This document shows, one piece after another, positions 43,768-55,407 of a stretch of DNA of 64,000 nt (positions within the stretch are counted from its first letter, which is position 1; the number at the start of each line of letters is the position of its first letter). A model generated the notes under the pieces. It ran no database searches, was not told the origin of the DNA, and worked only from the letters and a program-made list of their open reading frames with translations. The translations under genes and the position numbers were made by a program. Location: the NCBI RefSeq assembly GCF_000715075.1, contig NC_134089.1, positions 106,833,157 to 106,897,156 on the forward strand, in the 5' to 3' direction. The DNA is from Nicotiana tabacum. Lineage: Eukaryota; Streptophyta; Magnoliopsida; Solanales; Solanaceae.

Positions 43768-46519
43768 TGTAACGACCCGGTCGGTCATTTTAAGAATTAA
43801 TGCCCGATCCCCTATTAACTGTATTCCCCGTATTTGTGTCTGCTATTGTAAGTTGCTGGGAAGGTTTATTTGGATTTTCGGAGAGTTTTGGGATAATTAG
43901 TCCCTAAATGAGAGTTTAAGTTTTATAATTTAGACCGTAGTTAGAATAGTGTGAAGATGACTTTGGAATGGAATTCTGTTGGTTCCGTTAGCTCCGTTGG
44001 GTGATTTCGGGCTTAGGGGAGTGTTCGGATTGTGTTTTGGAGGTCCGTAGCCTTTTAGGCTTGAAATGCCGAAAGTTGAATTTTTGAAGTTTCCGGTTCG
44101 ATAGTGAGATTTTCATATCGGGGTCAGAATGGAATTCTGGAAGTTGGAGTAGCTTCGTAGTGTTGAATGTGACGTATTGACAGACTTTTTGATCGAAAGC
44201 GTAATTTGAGAGTTTTTTAGAGTTTTTAGGCTTGAATCCGATGTTAAATTGGTGTTTTGATGTTGTCTTAAGCGTTACGAAGGTTGGAATAAGTTCGTAT
44301 GATATTTTAGGATTGGTTGACAGGTTTGGTTAAGGTCCCGGGGGCCTCGGGTGAGTTTCGGGTGCTTAACAGAAGTTAAATTGGACTTAGGAAAATTTGA
44401 TGTTGGCTGAACCTATCATAACCGCACCTGCGTGAATGGGGTCGCAGGTGCGGCACCGCAGAAACGGTAGGAGGACCGCAGGTGCGGTCTGAGGCATTTT
44501 AGGATTTGACCGCAGATGCGGCCCATGAACCAAAGAAGCGACACCACATCTGCAGGAAGGAAGTCGCAGGTGCGAAAATTCCCGTTTAATAAAAAGGCGC
44601 AGGTGCGACTTGGTCTTCGCAGAAGCGGGACTGCAGAGCCACAGATGCGGTTTCACTGTTCAGAAAAGGGGCAGAACGAGGGTTTAGTCTCAAAACTTGG
44701 AAAAATTGTTTTGGGAGCTCGGGAGTGGCGATTTTGAGAGAGATTTTCACCTGGGTGTTTTGGGTAAGTAATTCTTACTTGGTTTTGATTAATTCCCATG
44801 AATCTATGCTTAAATTCATCCTTTAAATTCGAATTTAGGGTGGAAAATTGGAGGGAAAATTGGAAAGGTTCTTAGGCCTAATTTTAAAGTTTTGTTCAAG
44901 ATTTTGAGGTCAGATTGGAGTAATTTCTGTATATATGAACTCGTGAGAGTGTGAGGATTCCGAATTTGTAAATTCTACCCGATTTCGAGACGTAGGCCCA
45001 GGAGGCTTTTTGGGTGATTTTTCCTAATTTCGCGTATTAGCTTCAAATTCATTAGTTGAATTAGTTACTTGAAGTTATATTTACATTATGAAATTAGTTT
45101 AAATATATTTAGGCCATTTGGAGTCGGATACTCATGGCAAGAATGTGGTTTCGAGTTAATTGAGCTGGTTCAAGGTAAGTGGCTTGCCTAATCTTGTGTG
45201 GGGGAAACTCCCCTTAGGATTTGGTATTATTGATATTTGAAATTCCTTGTACGTGAGGTGACGAGTGGGTACTTGTGCTAATTGTTGAAAATTCGGTTTT
45301 CATTAAGTAATTATAATTGTGTTTCTTTTCCTGTTTATACTACTTGCAATTTAAGCCTGTTGTTAGCTTAGGGAAGCATGTCTAATTGACTTAATTATTT
45401 TACTTGCTCAAACTGCCTTATTTGGATTATGTGCAGCATGTTATGCTAGAAATACCTATTTTACCTTGGTATGGAATTTGAATTGAACTATTTATTCTTC
45501 TTGTTGTTGCTGTGTGTTTACTTTGGGATTACGGGACGGTATCCCTGGAGATCCCCTTGCATGTTTACTTTGGGACTACGGATCGGTATTCTGAGAGATC
45601 CCCCTGCACTTTTATATTGGAACTACGGGACTGCACTCGGTAGCTTCCCCCTGTACTGAGTATTTATATTTGGGGACTACAGATCGGGATTTCGGTAGAT
45701 CCCCGGCGCATTATGAGTTGGACTACGGAAAGACGCCCGGGAGATCTACTGGACATTTACATTTGGGGGCTACAGGACGGTATCCTGGCAGATCCCCGAT
45801 TTTCTGGATATTTACATTTGGGGGCTACAGGACGGTATCCTGGTATATCCCCGGTTGCTATCTCTGTGTTTAGTTGTATTCTTTCTATGATGTTTCTCTG
45901 TTGTATTTGTTGTTATTCTTATTATCCTATGTTACTTCATACTGTTAGGATTTAATTATATTGTCGTATTTATACTGTTTTGCCTCGTTTTTCAGCTATA
46001 ATTAGTAGGGCCCTGACCTTCCTCGTCACTACTCGACCGAAGCTAGGCTTGGCACTTACTGAGTACCGCTGTGGTGTACTCATGCCCTTTCTGCCCATGT
46101 TTTTCATGTGTAGATACAAGTTCTTTGGCTCAACCCTACCATCCTTGAGGCGAAGCGATCCTTCAGAGACTTCAAGGTATATCTGCCGCGTACGCAAACC
46201 AAGGAGTCCCTCTCCATTCTCTCTTATAGTTATAGCCCTTCTGTATCTACTTTGCTTTAGACATTATGGAGTTAGCGCACTATGTAGGATCCTTAGCTTG
46301 TGATTTCATGAGATTTCGGATTTTGGGAAGTTGTTCAGTTTTTGAGATCTTGTATTAGTATATGTCGAGCGGCATCTTAAATGCTTCTATATTTGTTTAT
46401 CTTCAGTTTTTATTAGTTTTTCTGCATTTTGTATTTTTTTCGCAATTGTTAGGCTTACCTAGTCGTAGAGACTAGGTGCCGCCATGACAGTTTACGGAGG
46501 GAAAACTTGGGTCGTGACA
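43768..46519 (+). mobile_element. Solo LTR of gypsy family A, nested in the Ogre element
   Basis: 2752 bp with TGTAACGACCC...GTCGTGACA ends. It is reverse-complement homologous along its whole length to the LTR at 18538-21287 and flanked by TAGAC on both sides. No internal sequence of the parent element remains. LTR-LTR recombination normally leaves this product. Frames within it (for example 45980-46303 and 44516-44737) are chance frames. Confidence 0.92.
45519..45862. repeat. About seven diverged ~50-bp repeats in the solo LTR
   Basis: Units start TTTGGG-A/G-CTAC at about 45519, 45571, 45619, 45669, 45717, 45762 and 45819. They are the same repeat class as 19205-19377 in the sister LTR, but with a different number and arrangement of units. 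Several keep a small inverted repeat such as GGGAT with ATCCC. Confidence 0.8.
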
Positions 46520-46524
46520 TAGAC
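46520..46524. repeat. Target-site duplication TAGAC, right copy
   Basis: Matches 43763-43767. Confidence 0.88.
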
Positions 46525-46704
46525 TATGATGCCTTTGGACAGATTGGCGACATTTCAGCCCATACGATGCAATAATATGATGTTAACAAGACAAGGCTTA
46601 GTCTTGTGAAATGAACGATAAAGCTTAGCTCGATCGAAAAGCAAATAGATAGTACTGGAATAGAGAAATATTTATGCAAGGAGGGACAATGCTTAGTCCC
46701 ATAC

Positions 46705-47462
46705 AAATGTGGAGGCATGGATTAGGCTCATACAGATATGGAGGCAGGGATTAGGCTCACACAGATATGGAGGCAGCGATTAGCCTCATGCAGCTATGGA
46801 GGAAGGGATTAGCCTCATGCGGGTATAGAGGTAGGGATTAGCCTCCTGTAGGTATGGAGGCAAGGATTAGCCTCATGCAAACATGGAGGCAGAGATTAGC
46901 CTCATGCAGGTATGGAGGCAGGGATTAGCCTCATACAGGTAGGGAGACAAGGATTAGCCTCATGCAGATAGGGAGGCAAGGATTAGCCTCATGCAGGTAT
47001 GAAGACAAGGATTAGCCTCATGTAGATACAGAGGCAAGGATTAGCCTCATGCAGGTAGGGAGGCAAGGATTAGCCTCATGCAGGTACGGAGGCAAGAATT
47101 AGCCTCATGTGGGTATGGAAGCAAGGATTAGCCTCATGCAGGTATGGAAGCAAGGATTAGCCTCATGCAGGTACGGAGGCAAGGATTAGCCTCATGCAGG
47201 TACGGAGGCAAGGATTAGCCTCATGCAGAACGGAGGCAAGGATTAGCCTCATGCAGATATAAAGGCAGTGATTAGCCTCATGCAGGTGTGGAGGCAGTGA
47301 TTAGCCTCATGCAGGTGTGGAGGAAAGGATTAGCCTCATGCAGGTGTGGAGGCAAGGATTAGCCTCATGCAGATATGGAGGCAAGGATTAGCCTCGTGCA
47401 GGTATGGAGGCAAGGATTAGCCTCATGCAGGTGTGGAGGCAAGGATTAGCCTCATGCAAGTA
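46705..47462. repeat. 29-bp tandem array (about 26 units) in the Ogre 3' zone
   Basis: Units follow the pattern GGAGGCAAGGATTAGCCTC followed by ATGCAGGTAT with small variation. Exact 29-bp spacing is seen for example at 47161, 47190 and 47219. Within each unit GAGGC and GCCTC form a 5-bp inverted repeat around eight bases. The outermost units at the left are more diverged than those in the middle, as expected for an array that grows by slippage or unequal exchange. Confidence 0.95.
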
Positions 47463-48550
47463 TGCGGGATATGGATTTGTCCTATGCAAAGAACGAGTAG
47501 CAAATAATAGTAGCATATTTCTTAGCTGGAGATATATTCAGTGCCTGATGGCTCGATTGATAGTGATCTTGTCATGTGTATACATGTTTGCGAATGCTAT
47601 CGCTACGTCAGATATGCTTGCGTTCAAAGAAAAATTGTAAGTTTGTGAGGGGGAGGTTGGTTCGTGCCTTTGTCCGTTGGCCTTGCTTCGTTCCGTTCTA
47701 GAGGCCTCGTTTGAGTTTCCATGGGTAACACCTGACTATTATGAAAAATAGAGTTTTCGAAAATATGCAATTATTGATAAAAAATAGAGTTGTTTTAGAG
47801 ACATATTGAAGTATCAAGTATTTTTTAGATAAACTAGTGACTGTAACACATTTAGAGACATTGCAGCTTTCCCATGTTAGAATTTGAGGGTCCTCCTCAA
47901 TATTCTGCCCCAGTTTAGTGGATTATCCTTCGACCGTTTGCGAGTTACGAGATTTGTTGAACCTTTTTCGGAATTTTGAGAATCCTTCTCAAAATTCTGC
48001 CCCAGTTTCTTAACCAATTTTTGACTTTATGGCATGCGATGGCGTCGGCTGGACTTGCTTCGGAATTTTGAGGGTCCTCCTCAAAATTCTGCCCCAGTTT
48101 CTGATCTTGGGGGAAATGGAAATTTTATTATGATATGACCGAACCCACAGGGCTGCGTACGTATCCCCTCTTAAACGGGAATCAGGTCAAGCGTAGTTCA
48201 ATTACATCAGATGAGGAAATGTAAATAGTCTAAGCATGGTATCTCTTGACTGCATCTGAATTGATTGGTTTTGGCCAGATTTCTCCGTCCATTTCTGCAA
48301 GTATGAGTGTTCCTCCTGTTAGCACCCTGTGAACAATATAAGGACCTTGCTAGTTAGGAGAGAATTTCCTTTTGGCTTCATCTTGATGTGGGAATATCTT
48401 CTTCAGTACCAGCTGTCCTAGTGCAAATTGCCTTGGTTTGACCCTTTTGTTGAAAGCTCTAGACATTCTATTATGGTAAAGCTGTTTGTGACATACTGCG
48501 TTCATCCTTTTTCCATCTATAAGTTCCAATTGTTCATAACGGCTCCTTAT
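47463..48550. other. Ogre 3' non-coding zone with three related hairpins
   Basis: The stretch lies between the tandem array and the integrase end. Three hairpin-plus-TCTGCCCCAGTTT units are at 47880-47917, 47971-48009 and 48063-48101. The last part (48270-48550) carries decayed integrase C-terminal sequence. I see no other gene. Confidence 0.6.
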
Positions 48551-49453
48551 CTATTCTGCATAGCTGAGTTCAGCTTCCTGTATGATTCTTAAAGAAGGAA
48601 TCTCTACCTCGGTTGGGATGACAACTTCAGTACCATAAACCAGTATATAGGGAGTTGCTCCGGTTGATGTGCGAATTGTAGTGTGGTATCCCAACAGAGC
48701 AAAAGGTAGCTTCTTGAGCCATTGTTTGTGGTTTTTTACCATCTTCCTTAGTATCTTCGTGATGTTTTTGTTGGCGGCTTTTACGACTCCATTCATCTAA
48801 GGTCTATAGGCTATGGAATTCTTGTGCTTGATTTTGAAAGTCTCATACATGGCTTTCATCAGATCACTGTTGAGATTGGCCGCGTTATCTGTAATAATGG
48901 ACTCGAGAACTCCGAATCAGCAAATGATACGATCTTTGACAAAGTCTGCGATGACTTTCTTGGTTATAGCTTTGAAATATGCAGCCTCAACCCATTTTGT
49001 GAAGTAATCAATGGCCACTAGAATAAACATGTGCCTGTTTGAAGCAGTGGGCTTAATCGGACTGATGACATCCATTCCCCAGTCGGCGAATGGCCAAGGT
49101 GCGCTTGTTGCATTGAGCTCATTTGGCGGCACTTTTATCATATCGGCATACACTTGGCATTGGTAGCATTTGCGGACATACTGGACGCAATCTGTCTCCA
49201 TGGTCATCCAAAAGTAACTGGCCCTAAGTATCTTCTTGTCCAAGACAAAACCATTCATATGCGGGCCACATGTCCGAACATGTATATCCTCAAGTAGTTT
49301 AGAAGTGTCTTTTGAGTAGACACATCTTAGCAATCCCAAATCGGGAGTTCTTCTATACAAATTTCCTCCACTGTGGAAGAAGTGATTGGACAATCTCCGG
49401 AGTGTGCGTTTCTGAGTGTAGTTTGCATGCTCCGGATATTCTCCTTTCGCCAA
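48551..49453 (-). pseudogene. Ogre integrase
   Basis: 49453-48917 encodes the zinc region (LLEDIHVRTCGPHMNG, then CVQYVRKCYQCQ) and the first catalytic segment WGMDVISPIKP. 48916-48797 holds the second, IITDNAANLNSDL. The frame is broken by TGA just after DRIIC and by TAG before MNGVVKAANKN. The third catalytic position, usually glutamate in the VEAANKN motif, is lysine here. The 48551-48796 piece is the C-terminal part (WLKKLPFALLGYHT, YGTEVVIPTEVEIPS). It cannot encode an active enzyme. Confidence 0.88.
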
Positions 49454-49499
49454 ATACTCCTTAATTTCATGGAACCAAGGTTTTCAATCTGTTTCTTCT

Positions 49500-50125
49500 T
49501 CAACATGGGCACAATATACCGGCTGATTATGAATTCTCACTAGGATAGGATCAACGAAATTCTTATTTGGATGTTGTATCATGGATGACAAGGTAGCCAA
49601 TGCATCGACAAACTCATTCTGAATTCTGTGCAAATGCCAGAACTCTATTTTCGCAAACCTCTTTCTCAATTCCTGTACATAGTGCAGATATGGTAATATC
49701 TTGGAATTCTTGGTGGCCTATTCTCCTTGTACATAGTGCACAAGCAAATCTGAATCACCGATTACCAGCAGCTCCTAAATATTCATGTCGACTGCCATAT
49801 TGAATCCTTGTATGCAGGATTCATACTCTGTCATGTTGTTGGTGCAGGGAAATCTGAGTTTAGTAGATACCGGATAATGTTGACCTGTTTCTGATACCAA
49901 AACTGCTTCAATGCCCACTCCTTTGAAATTTGCAGCTTCGTCGAAGAACATCCTCCAACCGTCGTATGCTATGGTAATTTCCTCTCCTACAAATGACACC
50001 TCTTCGTCAGGAAAATACGTTTTCAAGGGTTCGTATCCCCCCACCGTATTTTCAGCAAGATGATCTATCAATGCTTGTCCTTTGACCGCCTTTTGAGTTA
50101 CGTAGATGATATCAAACTCACTCAA
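49500..50125 (-). pseudogene. Ogre second RNase H (aRH-type) domain
   Basis: The frame 49775-50125 reads QALIDHLAE, then WRMFFDEAANFKGVGIEAVLVS and MTEYESCIQGFNMAVDMNI. This is the additional plant-like RNase H found after the native one in Tat/Ogre elements. FFDEAAN replaces the usual FFDGAAN, leaving the first acidic residue in place. It continues in another frame at 49484-49669 (EFVDALATLSSM). Confidence 0.82.
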
Positions 50126-50134
50126 CAGTATCTG

Positions 50135-51633
50135 CTACTTGGCTAGCTTCCCAGTTGGCATGAGTTTATGAAATATGTACTTCAAAGGATCTATCCTAGA
50201 TATGAGGTATGTGGTATAAGCACAGAAGTAATGCTTCAACTTCTGAGCCGTCCAGGTCAAAGCACAACAAGTGCGTTCTAGCAGAGAGTACCGTGCTTCG
50301 TAAGGTGTGAATTTCTTACTCAAGTAGTATATGGCTTTCTCCTTCCTCCATGTCTCATCATGTTGTCCTAGAACACATCCAAAAGCTCCATCCAATACAG
50401 ATAGATAGAGTAGCAAAGGACGCCCCGGTTCTGGCGGGACCAGAATTGGTGGCGTGGACAGGTACTACTTGATTTTGTCAAAAGCTTTTTGACAATCCTC
50501 GGTCCATCTTGTCTCGGCTTCTTTTCTCAGTATCTTGAAGATGGGTTCACATATGACTGTGGACTGTGCTATGAAGCGACTGATATAGTTGAGACGTCCT
50601 AGGAAGCTCATCACGTCCTTTTTGCTCCTAGGTGGTGGCAATTCCTGAATAACTTTGACTTTAGACGAATCTAGCTCGATCCCTCGACGACTGACAATGA
50701 ATCCCAGTCACTTTCCTACGGGAACCCCGAATGCACACTTTGCGGGGTTCAGTTTCAAGTTGTACCTCCTTAGCCTATCAAAGAACCTTCTCAAGTCCAT
50801 TATGTGGTCTGTGGACCTCTTAGATTTGATAATGATGTCGTCCACATACACCTCTATTTCTTTATGCATCATATCATGGAAGATGGTTGTCATGACTCTC
50901 ATGTTAGTGGCCCCAGCATTCTTTAAACCAAATGGCATCATCTTGTAGTAGTACACCCCCATGGTGTAATAAAAGTTGTTTTCTCTACATCTTCTTCATC
51001 CATCCAGATCTGGTGATAACCCGCGAAGCAGTCTACAAAGGATTGGAGTTCATGCTTGGCGCAATTGTCGATTGGGATATGTATATTTGGCAGTGGAAAT
51101 TCGTCCTTGGGACTTGCTCTATTTAAATCCCGATAGTCAACACATACTCTGACTTTCCCATCTTTCTTCGGAACTGGTACAATGTTGGCTAACCAGGTTA
51201 GGTACTCAACAACCCTGAGAACTTTGGCTTTGATCTGCTTAGTATCTTCCTCCTTGATTTTTAGGCTCATATCTGGTTTGAATTTTCTGAGTTTCTGCTT
51301 CACTGACGGACACATGGGATTAGTAGGTAACTTGTGAACCACTATGGACATGCTCAAACCGGTCATGTCATCATACGACCATGCGAAAATGTCCTCATAC
51401 TCCTTTAAGAAATGAATGTACTCCTCTTTCTCTGTTGGCGATAAGTGAATCCTGGTATGAGTCTCCTTGATGGTCTCAGCATCCCCCAAATTTACTGCTT
51501 CGGTTTCGTCCAGGTTGGACTTAGGCTTATTCTCAAAGTTTTCAACTTCCCTGACAACTTCCTCATGTATCTCATCTTCTTTATCCAAATCACTATTCTC
51601 ATGTTGCGTTGCCTCATTACATGTCACAGTCAC
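50135..51633 (-). pseudogene. Ogre reverse transcriptase and first RNase H
   Basis: 51633-50938 carries the N-terminal RT region (IVPVPKKDGKVRVCVDYRDL; SFVDCFAGYHQIWMDEEDVE), and 50962-50708 the palm with KMMPFGLKNAGATN and VYVDDIIIKSKR, so YVDD is intact. 50135-50416 is RNase H (YYLSKKFTPYEARYSLLER). The two RT frames overlap by frameshift near 50950, and stops lie between RT and RNase H. Confidence 0.88.
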
Positions 51634-52281
51634 CGGTTCATCAGGGAAAGTAACAATAACGCTATAGAAAGAAAAATATGAAAGATAGTAATAAATAATA
51701 AAGAGCGATGCATTTGATTAAGACTTAAATCATCCAAGCGAGTACAGCTCGATGAATCGAGCATTTATTTTGAAACAAGTGAATCTTAAAAACAAAATTA
51801 CTAAAAATCTTAAATGCCTAGAATGGCTATAGGAATAAAATCTGCCAAGCTACCTAGGGACTCAACGGGCCCAGGATGGTGTGGCAGTCCAGTTCCTGAG
51901 AACAACTCCCTTTTCCACAGTCTGAATAGTGAGGCATTCTTCCTCCTCCTACTCAATTATTGCACTGCAATCCATATCTTTATCCTTCAAAAATAGATTC
52001 CTCAGCCTAGCTAATGCTTCTTCTTCTGCAGTTCCCCATATCGTATCATCCTGGTGAACAGCTTGATCCAGATGTGGTACTGGTTGCTCGAAAGGGTAGT
52101 ACAGTCCGCGTCATGGAGGTGACCAATCATTATACTCTTGTCATGTATACTGGTATCTGATTTCGAAGGTAGTACCATGATGCTTTAGCTGTATCTGTTT
52201 AGTAATACCCTGGAGATTCTTCCCAAGCCCTTTGCCGGGTTCATACACAGACCATGCAAGTATGCTTTCTATTTTGCTACT

Positions 52282-52916
52282 CTACCATTTGTATTTCTCA
52301 ATGGCATTGACACGTTTGATGTGATGATAGGTTTCCCCTTCTAACCTTCTTTTGTTTCCAATAACCGGGATGGTTTGACTGGTGTAAATGGGGTTACTCC
52401 CATCTCCGATAATGATCACCTCTTCATGGTTCCATTCGAATTTCACGGCTTGATGTAGTGTGGAAGCCACAGCTCCGGTGGCATGTATCCATGGTCGGCC
52501 TAACAGAAGATTGTATGAGGATGATATGTCAAGCACCTAAAATTCGACATCGAACCAAGTTGACCCCATCTGCAGACAAAGATTAATTTCCCAATCGTGG
52601 CCCTTTGAGACCCATCGAAGGTTTTCATATTCATGCTCTCTGTCCGTATTTCATGGAAACCTTTGCCCAATCTTTTCAGAGTATCCAACATACAAATGTT
52701 GAGGCTTGAACCCCCTTTAATTAAGACCCTGGCAATGAATTTGTCTTCAAATTGCACTGTGATATGCAAAGCTCGGTTATGATTCAACCCCTTAGGCGGT
52801 AGCTCATCTTTGTGGAAGATTATCTTATGACTTTCTAGCAGTTTCCCTACCATATTGGCCATCTCTCCGCATGAGATATTGTTGGGTACATAAGCTTCAC
52901 TCAACACCTTCATCAA
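52282..52916 (-). pseudogene. Ogre aspartic protease
   Basis: 52916-52500 encodes GEMANMVGKLLESHKI and NRALHITVQFEDKFIARVL, then K-G-G-S-S-L-N-I where related elements have D-G-G-S; the catalytic aspartate is replaced by lysine. 52536-52282 continues with the conserved SYNLLLGRPWIHATGAVAS segment in another frame. It is inactive as read. Confidence 0.85.
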
Positions 52917-53362
52917 AGCATTCTTGTGTCTCTGAATTTTGTAACAGCGACAGTATGGATATTTGCGCTGGGGTTTTGTTCAAATGATCGATGAAAGAGT
53001 ATTCCCTTGCTTGTACTTTCCTCCAAAAGGTCATCTGGACCTGCTTCAATGATAGGTTGCTTGGTAGCGGCATCTTTACTTAGTCCTCCCAAGTGTTCAA
53101 GTGTATAGATCCTCCCGGTCATAGTCATTCGTTGCGTAACATCAGATTCCTCCATCTTTGCCTTTATTTTTTGCCTAGCCTCGGCAACATAATCCAAGGG
53201 TATTGCTTTTGAGTTGAAAGGAGTTGTGGTTGATACTGTCACCGTGAAAGGTGTGGTCACTTCCACTTCAAATGGAATAGGGGTGGCCGCAGGTGGAGCT
53301 ACCTCTAGCTCAAATAGAACTGATGTCGCTACCACAATTTTGATTGGTGACTGAGTCTGCAC
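52913..53362 (-). pseudogene. Ogre Gag-protease linker region
   Basis: The frame carries DYVAEARQKIKAKMEESD and MTMTGRIYTLEHLGG, conserved in Tat/Ogre polyproteins between the zinc knuckle and protease. After DDLLEE the frame diverges from the family pattern (frameshift near 53030). Confidence 0.75.
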
Positions 53363-55407
53363 TACAATAGGAGTAAGTGTGACTGTAAGTTTAAAGTCAT
53401 TGCCTTCTCGAATGAACCGATTGACTCCTTAGGATCCCATTCCTCATCCATTTCTATCATATGTATCCCGCTACCCCTATGATCAGGGAGGGGGTTGTTA
53501 CAGACATTGGGTGCAGCTTCTTTCGCCTGTATAATCTTGTTGTCAATCAGTGTCTGGATTTTATCTTTCAATGTTCGGCACTCGTCAATGGTGTGCCCTT
53601 TCATACCGAAATGGTATGCACAGGTTTTGTTTGGGTTGACCCATTGGGATTGATTCTCTAATTCCACAGCAGGGATATGGGTGACGTAACCATTAGCTTT
53701 AAACCTTTCATATAGCTGGTCAATGGGTTTAGCAATAGCGGTGTACTATTTGGGTGGCTTGCGGTCAAAATTGGGTCGTGGTCTTGGATAATTTTGGCGA
53801 GTTGGAGGTGAATGGAAATGAGATGGTTGGGATTTATAGGTATGATAGGCAGTGGCTAGTTGGGAATATCTGGGAGATGAAGGCTGATATATGGGTGGTG
53901 GTGCTTGGTATGTGAGTGGAGGTCTTTTCTTTGATATGCTGCCGGATTGTAATGCCTTGTTTGTGGCTCGTAATGCCTCAAATATTGTCACCATCCCGCT
54001 CTTGATTCCTTCTTCGATTCTTTCTCCGACTTTGATGATATCATAGAATTTATGATTTTCAATAACCATCAACCTTTCATAATGTTGTGGATCCTATGCT
54101 CTGACGAAGAACTTGTTCATCTGTTCCTCATCCAAAGATGGCCTGACTTTAGCTGCTTCCGACCTCCAATGAGTAGCGTACTCACGGAAAGTCTCGGTAG
54201 GCTTCTTCTTAAGGTTCTGAATGTAGAAAACATCTGGTGCATTTTTTGTGTTGAACCTTAATAGGTCCATGAAATTAGAGGCCATACTCACCCAGTTGGA
54301 CCATTTCTTAGGATCTTGGATGATGTACCAGGACAAAGCATCTCCCGTAAGACTTCTCATAAAGAGCTTCATCCGGATCCTTTCATCCTTTCCGACCCCA
54401 ACAAGCTTGTCACAATAAGTCCTCAAATGAACCCTAGGATCACCTGCACCGTCAAACATCTCGAACTTGGGAGGTTTGTAACCCTCTAGCAGTTCTACAT
54501 CTGGCTGTATGCATAAGTCTTCATAGTTCAAACCTTTTATTCCTTCCGCATTCGACACCCTGAGCCTGACTTGTCAACTTCTTGAGTTCTTCAGCCATAT
54601 TTTTGATGAGCAGGTCCTTCTCAGCGGATTATGGTGTATAGGAAGTTGGTTGGATAGAGTGAGGTATGGTTTCCACGTATATAGGGTTGTTTTGGAGAGT
54701 GCCATATGCCTAGGTGTAATGGTGGTCATTGTTTGAGTTTTGAGGATTATGAATGGGTTGTGGTGTGTTCTGGAGAGTGTGATAAGTGGTGGTTGGTAGG
54801 AACGGAATTGGTTGATGATGGTGTTGTGGTGGAGTTGGTACCAGTAAGGGATTGAGATTTTGAGGTGGGGTTGCGTATTGATGCAGTGTAGGAGGGTTTT
54901 GTGGATGTTGGTTTGGTGTGTTTTGAGGAGGTGATGGGTTCTTTGTGTTTTGTTGATAAATGTCGGGAACATTCAAAGTGAGGGATAAGTTTGCCAAGTT
55001 GCGGACCTGCTCAAGTTCTCCCTCTAGCTCCAGTATCTTTTGTTCTAATCTTAAACTAAATCATTCGGTGCCGGAGCACTCCGGTCATCTGAAGTTTCTG
55101 CATTTTTCGCATTTTCCTTTCGAATACCACTTAAGTCGTCCATTTTGGCCATCCTTTTGCTCTTTGTATTGCTTGGATGAGGAGGAGGTGGAGGGCCTCT
55201 AGATCTGGTGTGATATGCTGATGATGCAAGTATGAGCGAACCAACCTTAGGGGATGGGAATAAAGAATAAAAAGGCACCGCAGATCGACTAGTTTTACCG
55301 AAAATAAGCCTTTCTGAATTTAAGGGTAATAAATTGGAAGAGCGCAACCACTCCTCAAGCGTTGCTATAGGATTTGATACGCATGAGTGGAATATGATGT
55401 GGAGCAT
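53362..55407 (-). pseudogene. Ogre Gag
   Basis: Pieces in order on minus: 55407-55051 (N-terminal, AYHTRSRGPPPPPHP); a short coiled-coil (LEQKILELEGELEQVRNL, about 55050-54990); a proline/glutamine-rich linker (54997-54574); the capsid domain (54558-54094, FEMFDGAGDPRVHLRTYCDK and FREYATHWRSEAAKVRP); then 54072-53746; and a zinc-knuckle-like CAYHFGMKGHTIDEC (53630-53590). In this last motif H replaces the second C of the usual knuckle, a form I associate with this lineage. Frames change several times. Confidence 0.85.

Noticed and set aside
46705..47462. CRISPR-like array (29-bp units in a row)
   Set aside because: Units are contiguous with no unique spacers, lie inside a plant retroelement, and there are no cas genes. 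It is a minisatellite.
54574..54997. Two overlapping frames (95 and 132 codons) rich in proline, glutamine, histidine and threonine
   Set aside because: They are two readings of the low-complexity linker of the Ogre Gag, not separate genes; one continues the coiled-coil and Gag context.
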